64,000 bases of DNA from Locusta migratoria (lineage: Eukaryota; Arthropoda; Insecta; Orthoptera; Acrididae): the NCBI GenBank assembly GCA_026315105.1, contig CM048745.1, positions 742,757,006 through 742,821,005 on the forward strand. The letters run 5' to 3'. The position numbers and the translations under genes were made by a program. A model generated the notes under the pieces. The model ran no database searches. It saw only the letters and a list, made by a program, of their open reading frames with translations, and was not told the origin of the DNA. Below, one piece after another: positions 28,229 to 38,215 of the stretch. Positions within the stretch are counted from its first letter, which is position 1. Every line of letters starts with the position of its first letter.

Positions 28229-28990
28229 TTACACGTTTTTGTGCAATGAATACTTTTTTTTACTCAATGTTGAACTGCTCCATAATATGATCCCATATGT
28301 AAGCAGTGAATGAAAATAGGCATAGTAAGCTAATTTATTGAGATGTATATCACCAAATTTTGCAATGACCCTGATAGCATACGTATCTGAACTCAAACGT
28401 TTCAAGAGATCTTCAATATGTTTCTTCCAATTCAATCCCTCGTCAATGCAAACACCTAAAAATTTTGAATATTCTACCTTAGCTACAGATTTATTTTCAA
28501 AATCTAAATTTATTAATGGTGTCAAGCCATACTGGGTTTTATCAAAGTTTAACGAGAGTCCATTTGTAGAGAACCACCTAATAACTTTCTGAAAGATATC
28601 ATTTACAATTTCATCAGTTAATTCATGTTTGTCAGGTGTGATAGCTATACTTGTATCATCAGCAAAAAGAACTAGCTTAGCATCTTCGTGAATTAGAATG
28701 GCAAGTCATTAATATATATTAAGAACAGCAAAGGACCCAAGACCGAACTTTGTGGGACCCAATTTTGGATAACTCCCCAGTTAGAGGAATTACTTGTTTC
28801 ATCTATATCATGTGAACTGCTTATTTCAACTTTCTGCACTTTTCCAGTTAAGTATGATTTAAACCATTTGTGCACTGTCCCTCTCATACCACAATACTTA
28901 AGCTTATCTAGAAGAATCCCATGATTTACACGATCAAAGGCCTTTGAGAGATCACAAAAAATCCCAACTGGTGATGTCCGGTTATTCAAA
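28229..28990 (-). pseudogene. LINE subfamily 4 reverse transcriptase relic
   Basis: Two long frames: 28,693-29,000 (motif A FCDLSKAFDRVNHGILLDKL, SVLGPLLFLIYINDLPF) and 28,229-28,525 (VEYSKFLGVCIDEGLNWKKH, YYAYFHSLLTYGIILWSS). The catalytic FADD box lies between them in another frame. Frameshifts near 28,690 and 28,540 inactivate it. Confidence 0.85.
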
Positions 28991-29016
28991 GCATTTAAAG
29001 GAAAGCGTTTTGTGTT

Positions 29017-30145
29017 TTGCAGTTTGCAAAGATCGGATCTGTTGTTATTGTGAAACGTGCGTTCCGGCTTAAGTTCGGTTGTGATCCTCCAAGTGATAAT
29101 AACATTCGTAGATGGTATCATCAGTTTCAAGATACCAGCTGCCCTTGGAAAGGGAAGAGCACAGCGCGACCAAGAGTTACTGAAGAGACTGTTGAGCGAG
29201 TGAGACAGTCGTTCACTCGTAGCCCAAAGAAATCAGTCCAGAAGGCCAGTCGTGAATTACAAGTTCCTGTGTCGACTGTCTACAGTTTTAAGAAAACTCG
29301 TACAGGCTCTAAAACTGACAGATCATGGATTACTTGCCATCTTTGCAGATGACGTTTGTTTCACGATGATGACGATTTTCTGGATCATGTTGTCTTCAGT
29401 AATGAGTCGACCTTTCACCTTAGTGGACGTGTTAACACTTACAATGCGCACATCTGGAGCTCAGAAAAATCATTCCTAGATGGTACAAATGCAATGAGAT
29501 TCCCCTAAAATGACTGCTTTTTGTGCTGTATCCGACGGAAAGTTTATGAGCCTTTCTTTTTTGGAGAACCTACTGTAACTGGCACTTCTTACTTTGCTAT
29601 ACTAGTGCAATGGCTCTTCCCTCAGTTCTAAGAAGTACGCCTTTGGTTGAACGTCACTGTAACCAAGCACTGATAGGCCGCAAAGGGCCCAATGACAGAG
29701 CTTGCTTAGCATGGTCTCCACGCTCACCCAACCGAACACCATGTGATTTTATTCCTTTGGACCTTCTTTAAGGATCGTGCGTACATGCCTCCGCTACCAG
29801 CTGACCTTCCTGAAATAAGAAACCGGATTGAAGCAGCTGTTGCTACAATCACTGAAGACACACTTATCGCCGGCCGCGGTGGCCGAGCGTTCTGCGGCGC
29901 GTCTGTCACAGTCTGCACGGCCACTATGGTCGGGGGTCCGAATCCCCCTTCGGGCATGGATATTTGTGCCGTCCTTAGTATTAGCTAGTTCATAAGTAGT
30001 TTGTAAGTTTAGGGGCTGATGACCCCGTAGTTGAGTCCCATAAGCTCTACAAACATTTTGAACACACTTCTCAACGTTTGGGAAGACCTTGGCTGTAGAT
30101 TTGATGTGTGGCACGTGACAAATGGTGCTCACAATGAACATTTAT
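29017..30145 (+). pseudogene. DUF4817-type transposase pseudogene
   Basis: N-terminal HTH: VIVKRAFRLKFGCDPPSDNN and IRRWYHQFQDTSC, then RPRVTEETVERVRQSFTRSP and SVQKASRELQVPVSTVY. In shifted frames follow DDFLDHVVFSNESTFHLSG near 29,370-29,425 (usual VVFSDES; the first catalytic Asp is Asn), a decayed VYEPFFFGEPTVTGTSYF region near 29,545-29,600 and WSPRSPNRTPCDFIPL near 29,720-29,755 (third catalytic site; SPD is SPN). After the SINE, LNVWEDLGCRFDVWHVTNGA ends it near 30,145. The family is widespread in arthropods. Several stops; inactive. Confidence 0.85.
29866..30058 (+). mobile_element. SINE-1 copy, about 8 bp target duplication
   Basis: Head GCCGGCCGCGGTGGCCGAGC, B box GGTCCGAATCCC, tail GTAAGTTTAGGGGCTGATGA to AACATTTTGA. 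ACACACTT flanks it on both sides (about 29,858-29,865 and 30,060-30,067), and the host transposase reads EDTLLNVWED across the site. Confidence 0.93.
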
Positions 30146-30247
30146 AAGGTTCTTGCTAAAACTGTTTGAGTTGTTCTTTCATTTGTCATATCATTTATTA
30201 TTATTAGTCGTAAAGCTCCCATGTGGAAGACGCTAGGTAAAGCTGGT

Positions 30248-32371
30248 TCATTTTCCGTTCTTCTTGGTCTTTTGGTTCTTTTTATTTGCCCACCAGTTTT
30301 TCATTGTTTGAGAAAATTTAGTTCTTCTTTCTTCACTCCATTTTGTTCCAGTTCTCGGTGCTTTTGTCTCTGGTTTAAACTTCCACTTTTCAACTTTTAT
30401 TCTAAAATTGTTCCTTGCAGCTATTTCTTTTTTAGTAATTTTGGCTAATTCCAAATCTTTTTTAACTTTTTGGATCCATTCTCCTCCATTAACAAGAGAA
30501 TCTACGTATTTTACAATTCTTTTTGTTAATCTGTGTTCAGGGAGTCTCATTATGTGGCCATAGAATTTGAGGCGTCTTTTCCTCATGTCTATCTCTATGT
30601 TAGAATATTCTTCAATTTTTGATGTTTTCTGTAATCTATATCCATTCTCGGTCCATCTTGGTCCCAAAATTTTTCTAATTATATTTCTTTCTTCTTTCTT
30701 TAGATTTTCTAGATCAGTTTTCCTGTTTAGTGCCAAGGTTTCGCTGGCATATAACATTGATGGTTTAATGACTCTTTGTAATGCCTAATTTTGGCATTTA
30801 AAGATAAGCATCTTTTATTATAGAGGTTTTGCACTAATCCTAAACCTTTACGAGCTTTTTGTACTCTCTCTTGTTGTGCAAATTTTTCCGAGATAATTTC
30901 TCCAAGATATTTGAAGTGTGGTACTCTGTTGATTTCTCCGTATTTGGTTTGTAATTTGGAAATTTCTAAATTTGTTGTTGTGAACACTGTCTTTTCAAAT
31001 GATATCTGTAGCCCGACTTTTTATGCACATTCTTTTAGAATTTCTACCTGTTTTATAGCCCTTTCACTAGAATCTGCCATTATTGCGAGATCGTCTGCAA
31101 AGGCTAAGTAGGGGATTCTTGGTTATGTTTTTTGGCTCCTAATGAAATTGGTTTCCAGCACTTTTCTTCTTCAAGTTTCTTCTCCCATTCTTCCATGACT
31201 CTATCCAGAACTACATTGAACAACAAAGGCGACAACCCATCACCCTGTCTAACCCCAGTTTTAATTTCAAATGGTTTTGAAAGTTTTCCCATAAATTTCA
31301 CTTTGGATTTTGTATTTGTTAACGACTGTTGAATGTTTTTTTTTGTATTTTACGATCCAATCCTTTTTCCTCAAGAATCCTAAATAGTGTGGGTCTGTGG
31401 ATTGAGTCATATGCCTTCTTGAAGTCAACAAAGACATACACTGTAGGCTTGCCTCGCATCTTCCTTATCCTTGTGATTAATTTTAGGTTTAAAATTTGCT
31501 CTGGGCACGATCTGTTTGGCCTGAAACCAGCTTGGAAATCTGAGATTTTGGGTTCTAGTATTTCTTGTGCTCTTTCAAGAATACAAGCCGATAAAATCTT
31601 ATATGTGACAGGAAGTAGAGAAATTCCTCTGTAATTATTCACATCATGTTTGTCCCCTTTTCTGTGTAATGGATGTATTAAGGCACACTTCCAATCTTCT
31701 GGGATTTCTTCGGTGACCCATATATTTTGAATAATTCCTACTAGCTCCTTTCTTGAATTAGGCCCTAGATTTTTTAGAAATTCAGCTACAATTCCATCCT
31801 CCCCAGAGGCTTTGTTATTTTTGAGTTTCTTTATGTCTTTGATAATTTCTTCTTCTTTTGGCAGTGAGGAATCTTTTTGTTGTGGAGCTTTGGTGTTGAA
31901 TATTGGGAGGGTTTCTGTTGGTTCTGGACAGTTTAGAAGTTTTTCAAAATATTCGGCTAGTACTTCACAATTTTCTTCATCGCTTAGTGCTAAATTCCCA
32001 TCTGGTTTTCGGAAGCAAACATTTTGAGGGTTATAACCTTTAATTTGGTTTGCGAAAGTTTTGTAGAATCCATGTGTATTATAATTTTTAAAATCTGTAT
32101 CTATTGATTCTAGTTGCTGGATTACATATTTTCTCTTCTCTTGTCTGATAATTTTATTTGAAAGCTTTCGTGTTTCTAGAAAGTTTTGGTAATTCCCCTC
32201 ATTCTTATCCGAGCTATATTTCTCGAAGGCTTTTTTGCGCAATTCAACGGCATTTTCACATTTTATATTAACCACGGATGTTTGGGTTTCTTCTGTAACG
32301 GTATTTTTTCTTTGGCTATTTCTGTAATTTTTGTCTTGAATTTTTCCCAGTTTACAGGAGAATGTTCCCAT
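30248..32371 (-). pseudogene. Reverse transcriptase of LINE copy S
   Basis: 350 open codons at 31,319-32,371: linker, then GEDGIVAEFLKNLGPNSRKE, NNYRGISLLPVTYKILSACI, FRPNRSCPEQILNLKLITR and FVDFKKAYDSIHRPTLFRIL (motif A, F-V-D-F-K-K-A-Y-D). Frame-shifted next: TGVRQGDGLSPLLFNVVLDR near 31,200-31,260; the catalytic block near 31,080-31,110 reads LAFADDLAIMADS. 30,727-30,987 has HFKYLGEIISEKF, and 30,248-30,757 has MLYASETLALNRK, IIRKILGPRWTENGYRL and RRLKFYGHIMRLPEHRLTKR. At least three frameshifts. Confidence 0.9.
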
Positions 32372-32480
32372 GTTTCTATTGTTTCTGATTCTGTTAGTTT
32401 TTGTAGATTAAATTTTGGGACTGCCGGTGGTGTTTGCTGTGTTTTTCGTCTTGGAGTGAACTGTACTCGAACCCTGGTGA

Positions 32481-32670
32481 GCCGGCCGCGGTGGCCGAGG
32501 GGACTGAGGCGCTCCAGTCACGGTCTGCACGGCCACTACGGTCGGGGGTTCGAATCCCCCCTCAGGCATGGATATTTGTGCCGTCCTTAGTATAAGGTAG
32601 TTGATAAGTAGTTTGTAAGTTTAGGGACTGATGACCCCGTAGTTAAGTCCCGTAAGCTTAACAAACATTT
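32481..32670 (+). mobile_element. SINE-1 copy, 12 bp target duplication
   Basis: Very canonical copy: GCCGGCCGCGGTGGCCGAGG at the start, B box GGTTCGAATCCC, end GCTTAACAAACATTT. GAACCCTGGTGA at 32,469-32,480 and 32,671-32,682 is the target duplication within LINE copy S. Confidence 0.97.
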
Positions 32671-32697
32671 GAACCCTGGTGAGGTAGTGATCAGAGT

Positions 32698-32985
32698 CGA
32701 TATCATTTATTATTGTAAGTTTAATACAATAATTATTATAAAGCGTTAAAACCCCGATATTCATTTGTATTTGTAACTTTGCTGGTTTCAGTTATGAACT
32801 ATCATCAGAAAAGTAAATTACTGACAAGTGACAAAAGGTGACAGACAGTGTATCAATGTAATCAGTTTGTTTAATTAACTTTTTTGATGATGGTTCATAA
32901 CAGAAACCGGTGAAGTTATAAATATAATAAACAGCTGATGGTTGCCAATATGTATTTTTAAAGTTACACATCCAATACAGGCTCG
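32698..32985 (+). repeat. 3' region of the DUF4817-type element, with an inserted palindrome
   Basis: GTAAGTTTAATAC, AAAGCGTTAAAACCCC and, after the palindrome, AATAAACAGCTGATGGTTG correspond in inverted orientation to 26,230-26,320 and 27,559-27,570. In the 26.3 kb copy the CCAATATTTATTAATAAAC and TATAATAAACAGCTGAT blocks are close together, whereas here about 165 bp (32,759-32,925) separate them. Confidence 0.7.
32759..32925. mobile_element. Small palindromic MITE with hammerhead-like cores
   Basis: The left arm TTTGTAACTTTGCTGGTTTC and following CAGTTATGAACTATCATCA are inverted relative to the right arm ending ATGATGGTTCATAACAGAAA and CCGGTGAAGTTATAAA. On the minus strand the left arm has CTGATGA (32,802-32,808), T, AGTT/AACT stem around CAT, GAAAC (32,785-32,789). 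The right arm has TTGATGA, T, GGTT CAT AAC, GAAAC (32,903-32,907), slightly decayed. The arrangement matches that in the 2.6 kb palindrome despite different sequence. Confidence 0.6.
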
Positions 32986-33953
32986 TGGAGACTCTCTAGC
33001 GGCACGAAATTAGAAATGTTACGGAATTTTTGAACAGGCCTCGTACAGTTACTCTGTCACAATCAGAGAGTGGGACGCGTGTTGCTTAAGCAAGGAAACT
33101 CTTTATAAGCTTTGTACTTATCCAGACAAAGCACAAACAAAACATAGTAAACACAATTGATTTTCAGTGATAATTTCTGGGAAGTATTATTTCTAACTTT
33201 CATTCCACATAGCCACAGCAACACAAAGTTAGGTACTGATTTGATCGATATATTTTCTCGGTGTGTTTATCTTTGCGAGATTTCTTTCACTTTCCTTACC
33301 GTTTCATATTGGCCTAACGCGTGGCTGGGTTTGGCTAGCTCAGAGGTTTGTAAGATCTCGTTCTTACTGCTCTCCGTACAGCAAGAATCTCAAATATATG
33401 GAATTCTGCTAAATACGCTCCGCCATGCATCGCACAGTGGTCAGTAGAGTGCGTGTGAGATGTATAAGGGATTGCATCACTCACTGGACACTCAAGAAAG
33501 TGGCTTCCCCTTCCACTTGGCCTAAGGTGAGGCTGTGGTCACGGAAAGTTCACGCAGCTTCAGAAGTAAATGTCAAGTGCACGAAGAGCAAAGCCACAAA
33601 AAGTGCGGATGAAGACTGACACGCAAAGAAGTGCTGAATGAGGAAAATGTGCCACGTACTTTATCACGTGACTTACTCATTAACATATTCATCAAGTTAA
33701 TTGATAAGTCACGCGAAGCGTTGCTAAGAAATACGTCCCACCTTTTCCTTATTATAAAGTTTCCTGCTTTAACAGTAAAGAAACGAATTCCAATTTATAA
33801 AACACCCACAAACGCGTAACTGAATGATGAGATCTGGGTAATCTCCACTGCATTGGAAGCAAAAGTAAGTTATTCGCCTATCGTAATGTTCGTGGGTATA
33901 CCTCTACTACAACGAGTCGCAAACGACAATAATTCTGTAGGTACATTCAGTGG
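32986..33953. other. Unassigned sequence
   Basis: No recognised family. Short open frames (for example 33,157-33,447) have no domain features and no codon pattern that I can defend. Confidence 0.4.
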
Positions 33954-33962
33954 TAATTGTAG

Positions 33963-34056
33963 ACACAAGCCGCGGCGGAGTGGCCGAGCGCTCCAAGGCG
34001 CCTTGCCGGAGAGCGCACGCTTGCTAACCGTCAGACGTTCGAGTTCTCCTTCGGAG

Positions 34057-34112
<56 letters not shown>

Positions 34113-34133
34113 TGTCCTTAGCATAAGTTAGTT
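33963..34133 (+). mobile_element. SINE-1 relative with (TG)n, 9 bp target duplication
   Basis: tRNA-like head GCCGCGGCGGAGTGGCCGAG and GGCGCCTTGCCGG, B-box variant GACGTTCGAGTTCTCC, a 53 bp TG run at about 34,058-34,110, then GATGTCCTTAGCATAAGTTA where it is truncated. TAATTGTAG at 33,954-33,962 and 34,134-34,142 is the duplication. The missing 3' tail and presence of a duplication suggest that truncation happened at or before insertion. Confidence 0.85.
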
Positions 34134-34142
34134 TAATTGTAG

Positions 34143-34979
34143 GCGATGGTACTGATCAAGGACGTTAGAATAAAGGGAGGTGGCATTATCTATGCAGAGC
34201 ACATACGTCAGTTGAAGCCTGTCCGCCATCTAGGTCAGTGCTGGATTGCTATTTCTCCGTTAAAACTATGCGTTAAGTCACCCCTCTTACTGTTAATGCA
34301 CTGGACTGACAGTCACTGCGAAGTATGTACTTTCAAACAATATACTTTCTTGAATAAGTAGTAATAAACACTCAGCATATTATATTTGAAAACTTAATTT
34401 TAACGGCTAATTTGCACTCGTTTAACACGTTGTACATCAAGGCAAAACCGTCGAACGATTTATTTCTGTTTTAAGTGATAAATAACACTTCTCCAAAACT
34501 CAGCAATATGGCGGAGGCGGGCTTCACTTTTTCAGCCTAAGGGCGTCTCCCTGTATTCTAACCTCCTTGGTACTGATAACCGCACCAGTTACCTCCCTTA
34601 GATGAACAAACATTTGAAAATATTAGACACAATTGAAAACCTGAATGTAAAACATCCCAAGTCCACTTTTGGTCAATTTTCACTTCTAATATGAAACTGA
34701 ATGTACATGACTAGAGCTGTGTCCCAGCCCAGAACTTTCCGAGTCCAGTTCTTCCCCCCTTAAACGGCACAATATATTTTCAAATGAATGAAATAACAAA
34801 CCAAGTCTATGGACTTGGGCAGTTTTTCCATTCAGTAAAACCTTGGAAGCCACATTCAATTTTCAGTACTTCATGGCAGATGCAACAATCTATAATTTTT
34901 TCTCAACAACGGACTAAATCTGCATTGTTGATATTTTATATATTTTACTACGCACTCAGTCTCCATTAAGCCTGTGTAG
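34143..34979. other. Unassigned sequence
   Basis: No repeat boundary or domain recognised. A patch CAATATGGCGGAGGCGGG near 34,504 stands out in GC but has no supported meaning. Confidence 0.4.
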
Positions 34980-34982
34980 TGA

Positions 34983-37430
34983 ATGCATCACCTATCAAAG
35001 TTGATACTTTCCCGGCTAATATGGAGGTGGTTTCAAGTGATGACGAAAAAACGTAAAGAGCGTTATAAATGGAAACATTTTGTGGCGAAACAAAAACGCG
35101 ATGCGAGAGGAGACTGTACCTTACGTACAGGAGAAGTACATCCAGGCCCTAACTGCAAGTTCAGAAGAAAATTATGATTTGTTCACTGAAGAACAAAAGT
35201 CAGCTAATTTACGTATTTTTAATGGTGTAGCTGTGAAAAAAACAAAAGATGTTCATCTCCGTGGGCTGATGTCTCCTGTCGTTTCTCGCCGAAGACCCCG
35301 TACAAACGAATGTTCCCAGAAAACCTTTACATTGAAATATATGGTGAGTGAAATGTGTGTCCTTTTTTATATATTTACGCCCAAGATCAAACATGGTTCT
35401 AGTTTCTGAATCTGTGACCTCTTATATAAAATGTAATAATTTCTCTCTCTCCACCGAGTGAAGTGGCGCAGTGGTAACACACTGGACTCGCATGTGGAGG
35501 GATCCATCCAGATTTAAGTTTTCCATGATTTTCCCTAAATCGCTGCAGGCGAATGCCGGATGGTTACTTTGAGAGGGCACGCCGATTTTCTCCCACATCC
35601 TTTACCCAAGCACTCCGAGAGTAAGCTCCGTCTCTAATGACAACGCCGTCGACGAGACGTTAATCTCCAAGTTTCCTTCCTTTCTTTCTCTCTCCCACCC
35701 CCTCCCCTTTTTTAGCCTCTGTATTCTCCCTCTCCACTACGTCTCTCTTTCTCCTTCTCTCGTATCCTTAGCCAGAATATTTCTGTAAAATTAATCATTA
35801 TTAGGCATATAATCTATACATTGTCTTAGGTAAGCACTGCAACAACAAGTCATCTTGTATGGCATATGGCATTTTGTAGTCTTCATGACATCGGAACGAG
35901 ACTGAAACGCCTGTCAACACTAACAACAATGGGGGAATCTCCTACTGCCAAACGAAGGGTACCCTATTAGTAAATCTTAGGAAACCGTAAGGAAGGTAAT
36001 ATGTCATTTTTCTTCGGATTAATAATCTCCATGATTTCGTCTTATAGTTAGTGCAGATCTGCATGTATTCTGGTGCTTTTTATTTATTTATTTATTTATT
36101 TTTATTTTATTTATTTATTTTTTCCTTTATCAAAACTAAGAGTTTGATGAACAAATACGATCTTTTCATTATAAAGTGAGCCACTATGGGAAGAATAAAA
36201 GTAAGAAGCTATATTCGTCATCAGATCTGAGTATTATGGAAACTTACTGTACGCAGAAACACGAGTCAGAAAGTTACTTAAAAATTAAAAGTGGTACTCC
36301 ACTCGAGAAAGTAAATACTGAAGTGAAGAAATAGTGGTTTATTAAATAATACATAGTTTTAATTATGGGTTGTTCGTCCTGTTGCAGATGTATGTGATAC
36401 ATGTGGCGAGTTAGAGATCCAGTTGAGATTTTGCGCAAATGATGAATTAAGGAGACAGACAACACCAAATTCACAAACGAAAAGCTTTTGTCTTCTAAGA
36501 CAACAAGAAAAAGTTCACAAATCTTGCCAGGGAAAAGGATAACGCTCCCCATAAATGAAATACTGTACCTTTCGCAGCTTTGGGAATTCAACTTTTGTAT
36601 TCACAGTGGAAAAACAAGAAAAAGTAAATGGCACATGTGGGAAGAAACACAGCGACATAAGGGTGTTACTAAAGTTCTTTCATGCCTAAACAGCTACATT
36701 ACAAGTACATTACACCAAGTTGACACACTTGTCTTGTTCTCCGATGGCTGCATTGGCCAGAATAAAAATATGGCAATCTTTCACTATCTAACAACTTTAC
36801 TCGCTTCCGGAAGATTCAAGTACATTAATCGTTAGTTTCCTATGAAAGGCCATAACTTTCTTTCATATGGCGCCAACTTTGCAAAAATAAAAATTAAAAT
36901 TAAAAAAAGTAAGAAAAGGTAGAAATTCCTAGAGATTGGGAAGATATTGTCAAACAAGAGGCAAATTTCAACGTGGTACGGATGACAGGTGGTGATTTCC
37001 AGGAAACAAAAGGCATTTAAGGCAGTATTACAAAATATCAGTAAGAAGCAGATGCCAGAAATGTTCTGTTTCGAAGTATAAAAAATTTAAATACACACAA
37101 GAATCCGTGAAAAGTTGCAGTTGCAGAAACAATGGGAGTAACGGACTTTATAATATATTCCTAGATGAAAAATACTTCCCAGCAAGTCACTTTTAAATGC
37201 CATTGTATACTAATACACTGACCATAAATCAGGAAAGATGGAAAATCTAAAAGGTCTGGTACAGTACCTATCAACAGACGGTGCAGCGTTTTATTCATCA
37301 CTTGTCGGATATTCCGAATCTGAAGTAACAACAATGGAATTAGGAGAAGAGGAAGAAACAAGACAGTGGAAAAAAATTCTTTTTCATTATAGAAAATATT
37401 GTAAACATTTTTGTTTCACTTCCTAAAGTT
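34983..37430 (+). pseudogene. Intron-containing relic of a transposase-like gene (DUF7869-type, tentative)
   Basis: Motifs in order: KWKHFVAKQKRDAR (34,983-35,177), FTEEQKSANLRIFNGVAVKK and VHLRGLMSPVVSRRRPRTNE and SQKTFTLKYM (to 35,343), then GTGAGTG, a fitting splice donor. After about 750 bp: SHYGKNKSKKLYSSSDLSIM near 36,180-36,235, a second acceptor TTCGTCCTGTTGCAG (about 36,373-36,387) before VCDTCGELEIQLRFCANDEL, then LFSDGCIGQNKNMAIFHYL (36,740-36,800), a stop, FPMKGHNFLSYGANFAKIK, EIPRDWEDIVKQEANFNVV and a C-terminal LKGLVQYLSTDGAAFYSSL (37,238-37,310). I recognise the D-G-C-x-G-Q-N-x-N and P-x-x-G-H-x-x-x family of insect transposase-like proteins; the family label is tentative. Apparent introns mean that it is a gene relic, not a processed copy. 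Confidence 0.68.
35449..35690 (+). mobile_element. SINE-2 copy (within an intron of the relic gene)
   Basis: tRNA-like head GAAGTGGCGCAGTGGTAACA and CACTGGACTCGCATGTGGAG, body TCCATGATTTTCCCTAAATC, GGATGGTTACTTTGAGAGGG and tail GACAACGCCGTCGACGAGAC. It lies between the putative first splice donor (35,344) and the next recognisable exon of the transposase-like gene. Confidence 0.82.
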
Positions 37431-37487
37431 GTCACGTTTTATTCATTTGATCCATGTCATAAACCACGTAGAGAGTGAAGAAATATA

Positions 37488-37684
37488 GCCGGCCGCGGTG
37501 GCCGAGGGGACTGAGGCGTTCCAGTCACGGTCTGCACGGCCACTACGGTCGGGGGTTCGAATCCCCCCTCGGGCATGGATATTTGTGCCGTCCTAGTTCG
37601 TAAGTAGTTCATAAGTAGTTTGTAAGTTTAGGGACTGATAACCCCGCAGTTAAGTCCCTTAAGCTTAACAAACATTTTTGAATT
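37488..37684 (+). mobile_element. SINE-1 copy, 12 bp target duplication
   Basis: Canonical head, B box GGTTCGAATCCC near 37,553-37,564, tail and AACAAACATTTTTGAA end. TGAAGAAATATA at 37,476-37,487 and 37,685-37,696 is the duplication. Confidence 0.97.
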
Positions 37685-37696
37685 TGAAGAAATATA

Positions 37697-38072
37697 ATTA
37701 AAATAATTTTCTTCTTTCACGAATGTCAATTTTTTTACCATGCATTGAACAATATCCCAAGTCCATGACTATGTATAATTATTTTCTCTTAAGGTATTAC
37801 TTCCAAGCGTCTGAAACTCGCAGGGAATATAAAGGTGAGCAAGTCATAAGCGATGACTAAAAATTACGTTAAGACAGCAAAAACATCTCCAGTTACAGCG
37901 TTTTTTCCGTCTTCTGAAAAAATTTTGTTTGCTGGATTTGGAATGTTTTTCCATTCAGGTCTTCAATTTAATAACTGTGTTACGAATAAAGAAATCACAA
38001 ATTAAAACGCTATACTTGATGCTAAAATTGGGTTGCATGAACAGCAAATATGTGAAAAGTGATAAGCTTTTC
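37697..38072. other. Unassigned AT-rich sequence
   Basis: No motif found. Confidence 0.4.
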
Positions 38073-38215
38073 TACATCTACATAGATAATCTGCAAATCA
38101 AATTTAAGTGCCTGGCAGAGGGTTCATTAACCACTTTCATAACTTTTCTCTACCGTCCCATTTTCTAATAGCGCCCGGCAAGAAAGAACACCTAAATCGT
38201 TCTCGTCATTTTGTA
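38073..38215 (-). mobile_element. LINE subfamily 2 3'-end fragment
   Basis: Starts (3' end) with TACATCTACATAGATAATCTGC, the complement of the GATGTAGATG tail. It continues with AAGTGCCTGGCAGAGGGTTC, as in the copies ending at 9,425 and 21,081, and the complement of the C-terminal R-C-S-F-F-P codons near 38,170-38,200. A typical extreme 5' truncation. Confidence 0.85.

Larger units (their letters stand above)
27685..29005 (-). mobile_element. LINE subfamily 4 copy, minus strand, with (TA)n
   Basis: Minus-strand relative of 21,600-23,019. The 3' end at about 27,685 has the complement of the TAATCTAATC tail and GATACTTGTTCCATAG. RT motifs: LNNRTSPVGIFCDLSKAFDR near 28,930-28,985, WFKSYLTGKVQKVEISSSHD, SVLGPLLFLIYINDLPF near 28,695-28,745, then LFADDTSIAIT in frame-shifted context near 28,640-28,680, and EYSKFLGVCIDEGLNWKKHI near 28,405-28,470. 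A 70 bp TA run sits at 28,085-28,154 where the other copy has only TATATATTCAC. Confidence 0.88.
29010..30201 (+). mobile_element. IS630/Tc1/mariner-type element with DUF4817 HTH (5' part)
   Basis: A DNA transposon relic on the plus strand, split by a SINE-1 at about 29,866-30,058. Its 3' part continues after another LINE at 32,698. The 3' non-coding blocks TTTGAGTTGTTCTTTCATTTG and ATATCATTTATTATT also occur near 27,590-27,620 on the minus strand, which is a second copy. Terminal repeats are not identified with certainty. Confidence 0.75.
30202..32697 (-). mobile_element. Second RTE-like LINE (copy S), EN truncated
   Basis: A LINE on the minus strand, distinct from the R-family RTE. The 5' end at about 32,697 is inside the endonuclease (codons for DIDSDHYLT, the S-D-H motif). 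The 3' end is near 30,202 with ATTATTATT. ATATCATTTATTATT occurs just left (about 30,189-30,203) and just right (about 32,699-32,713), consistent with a 15 bp target duplication in the DUF4817-type element. A SINE-1 at 32,481-32,670 interrupts its 5' part. Confidence 0.85.

Noticed and set aside
29743..30141. Frames containing R-G-G-R-A-F or A-R-R-G-I-R-T-P-D
   Set aside because: They are translations of SINE-1 heads (B-box region); similar residues recur at every SINE copy, for example 4,154, 18,512, 29,724 and 56,913.
30187..32713. Interpreting the block at 32.70 kb as a MITE inserted into the LINE
   Set aside because: The same block continues the DUF4817-type 3' region seen at 30.16-30.20 kb and at 27.6 kb, so it is host sequence interrupted by the LINE, with a duplicated ATATCATTTATTATT.
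34058..34110. CRISPR-like or other regular direct repeats
   Set aside because: Simple (TG)n within a SINE relative; no spacer-repeat structure exists anywhere in the window.
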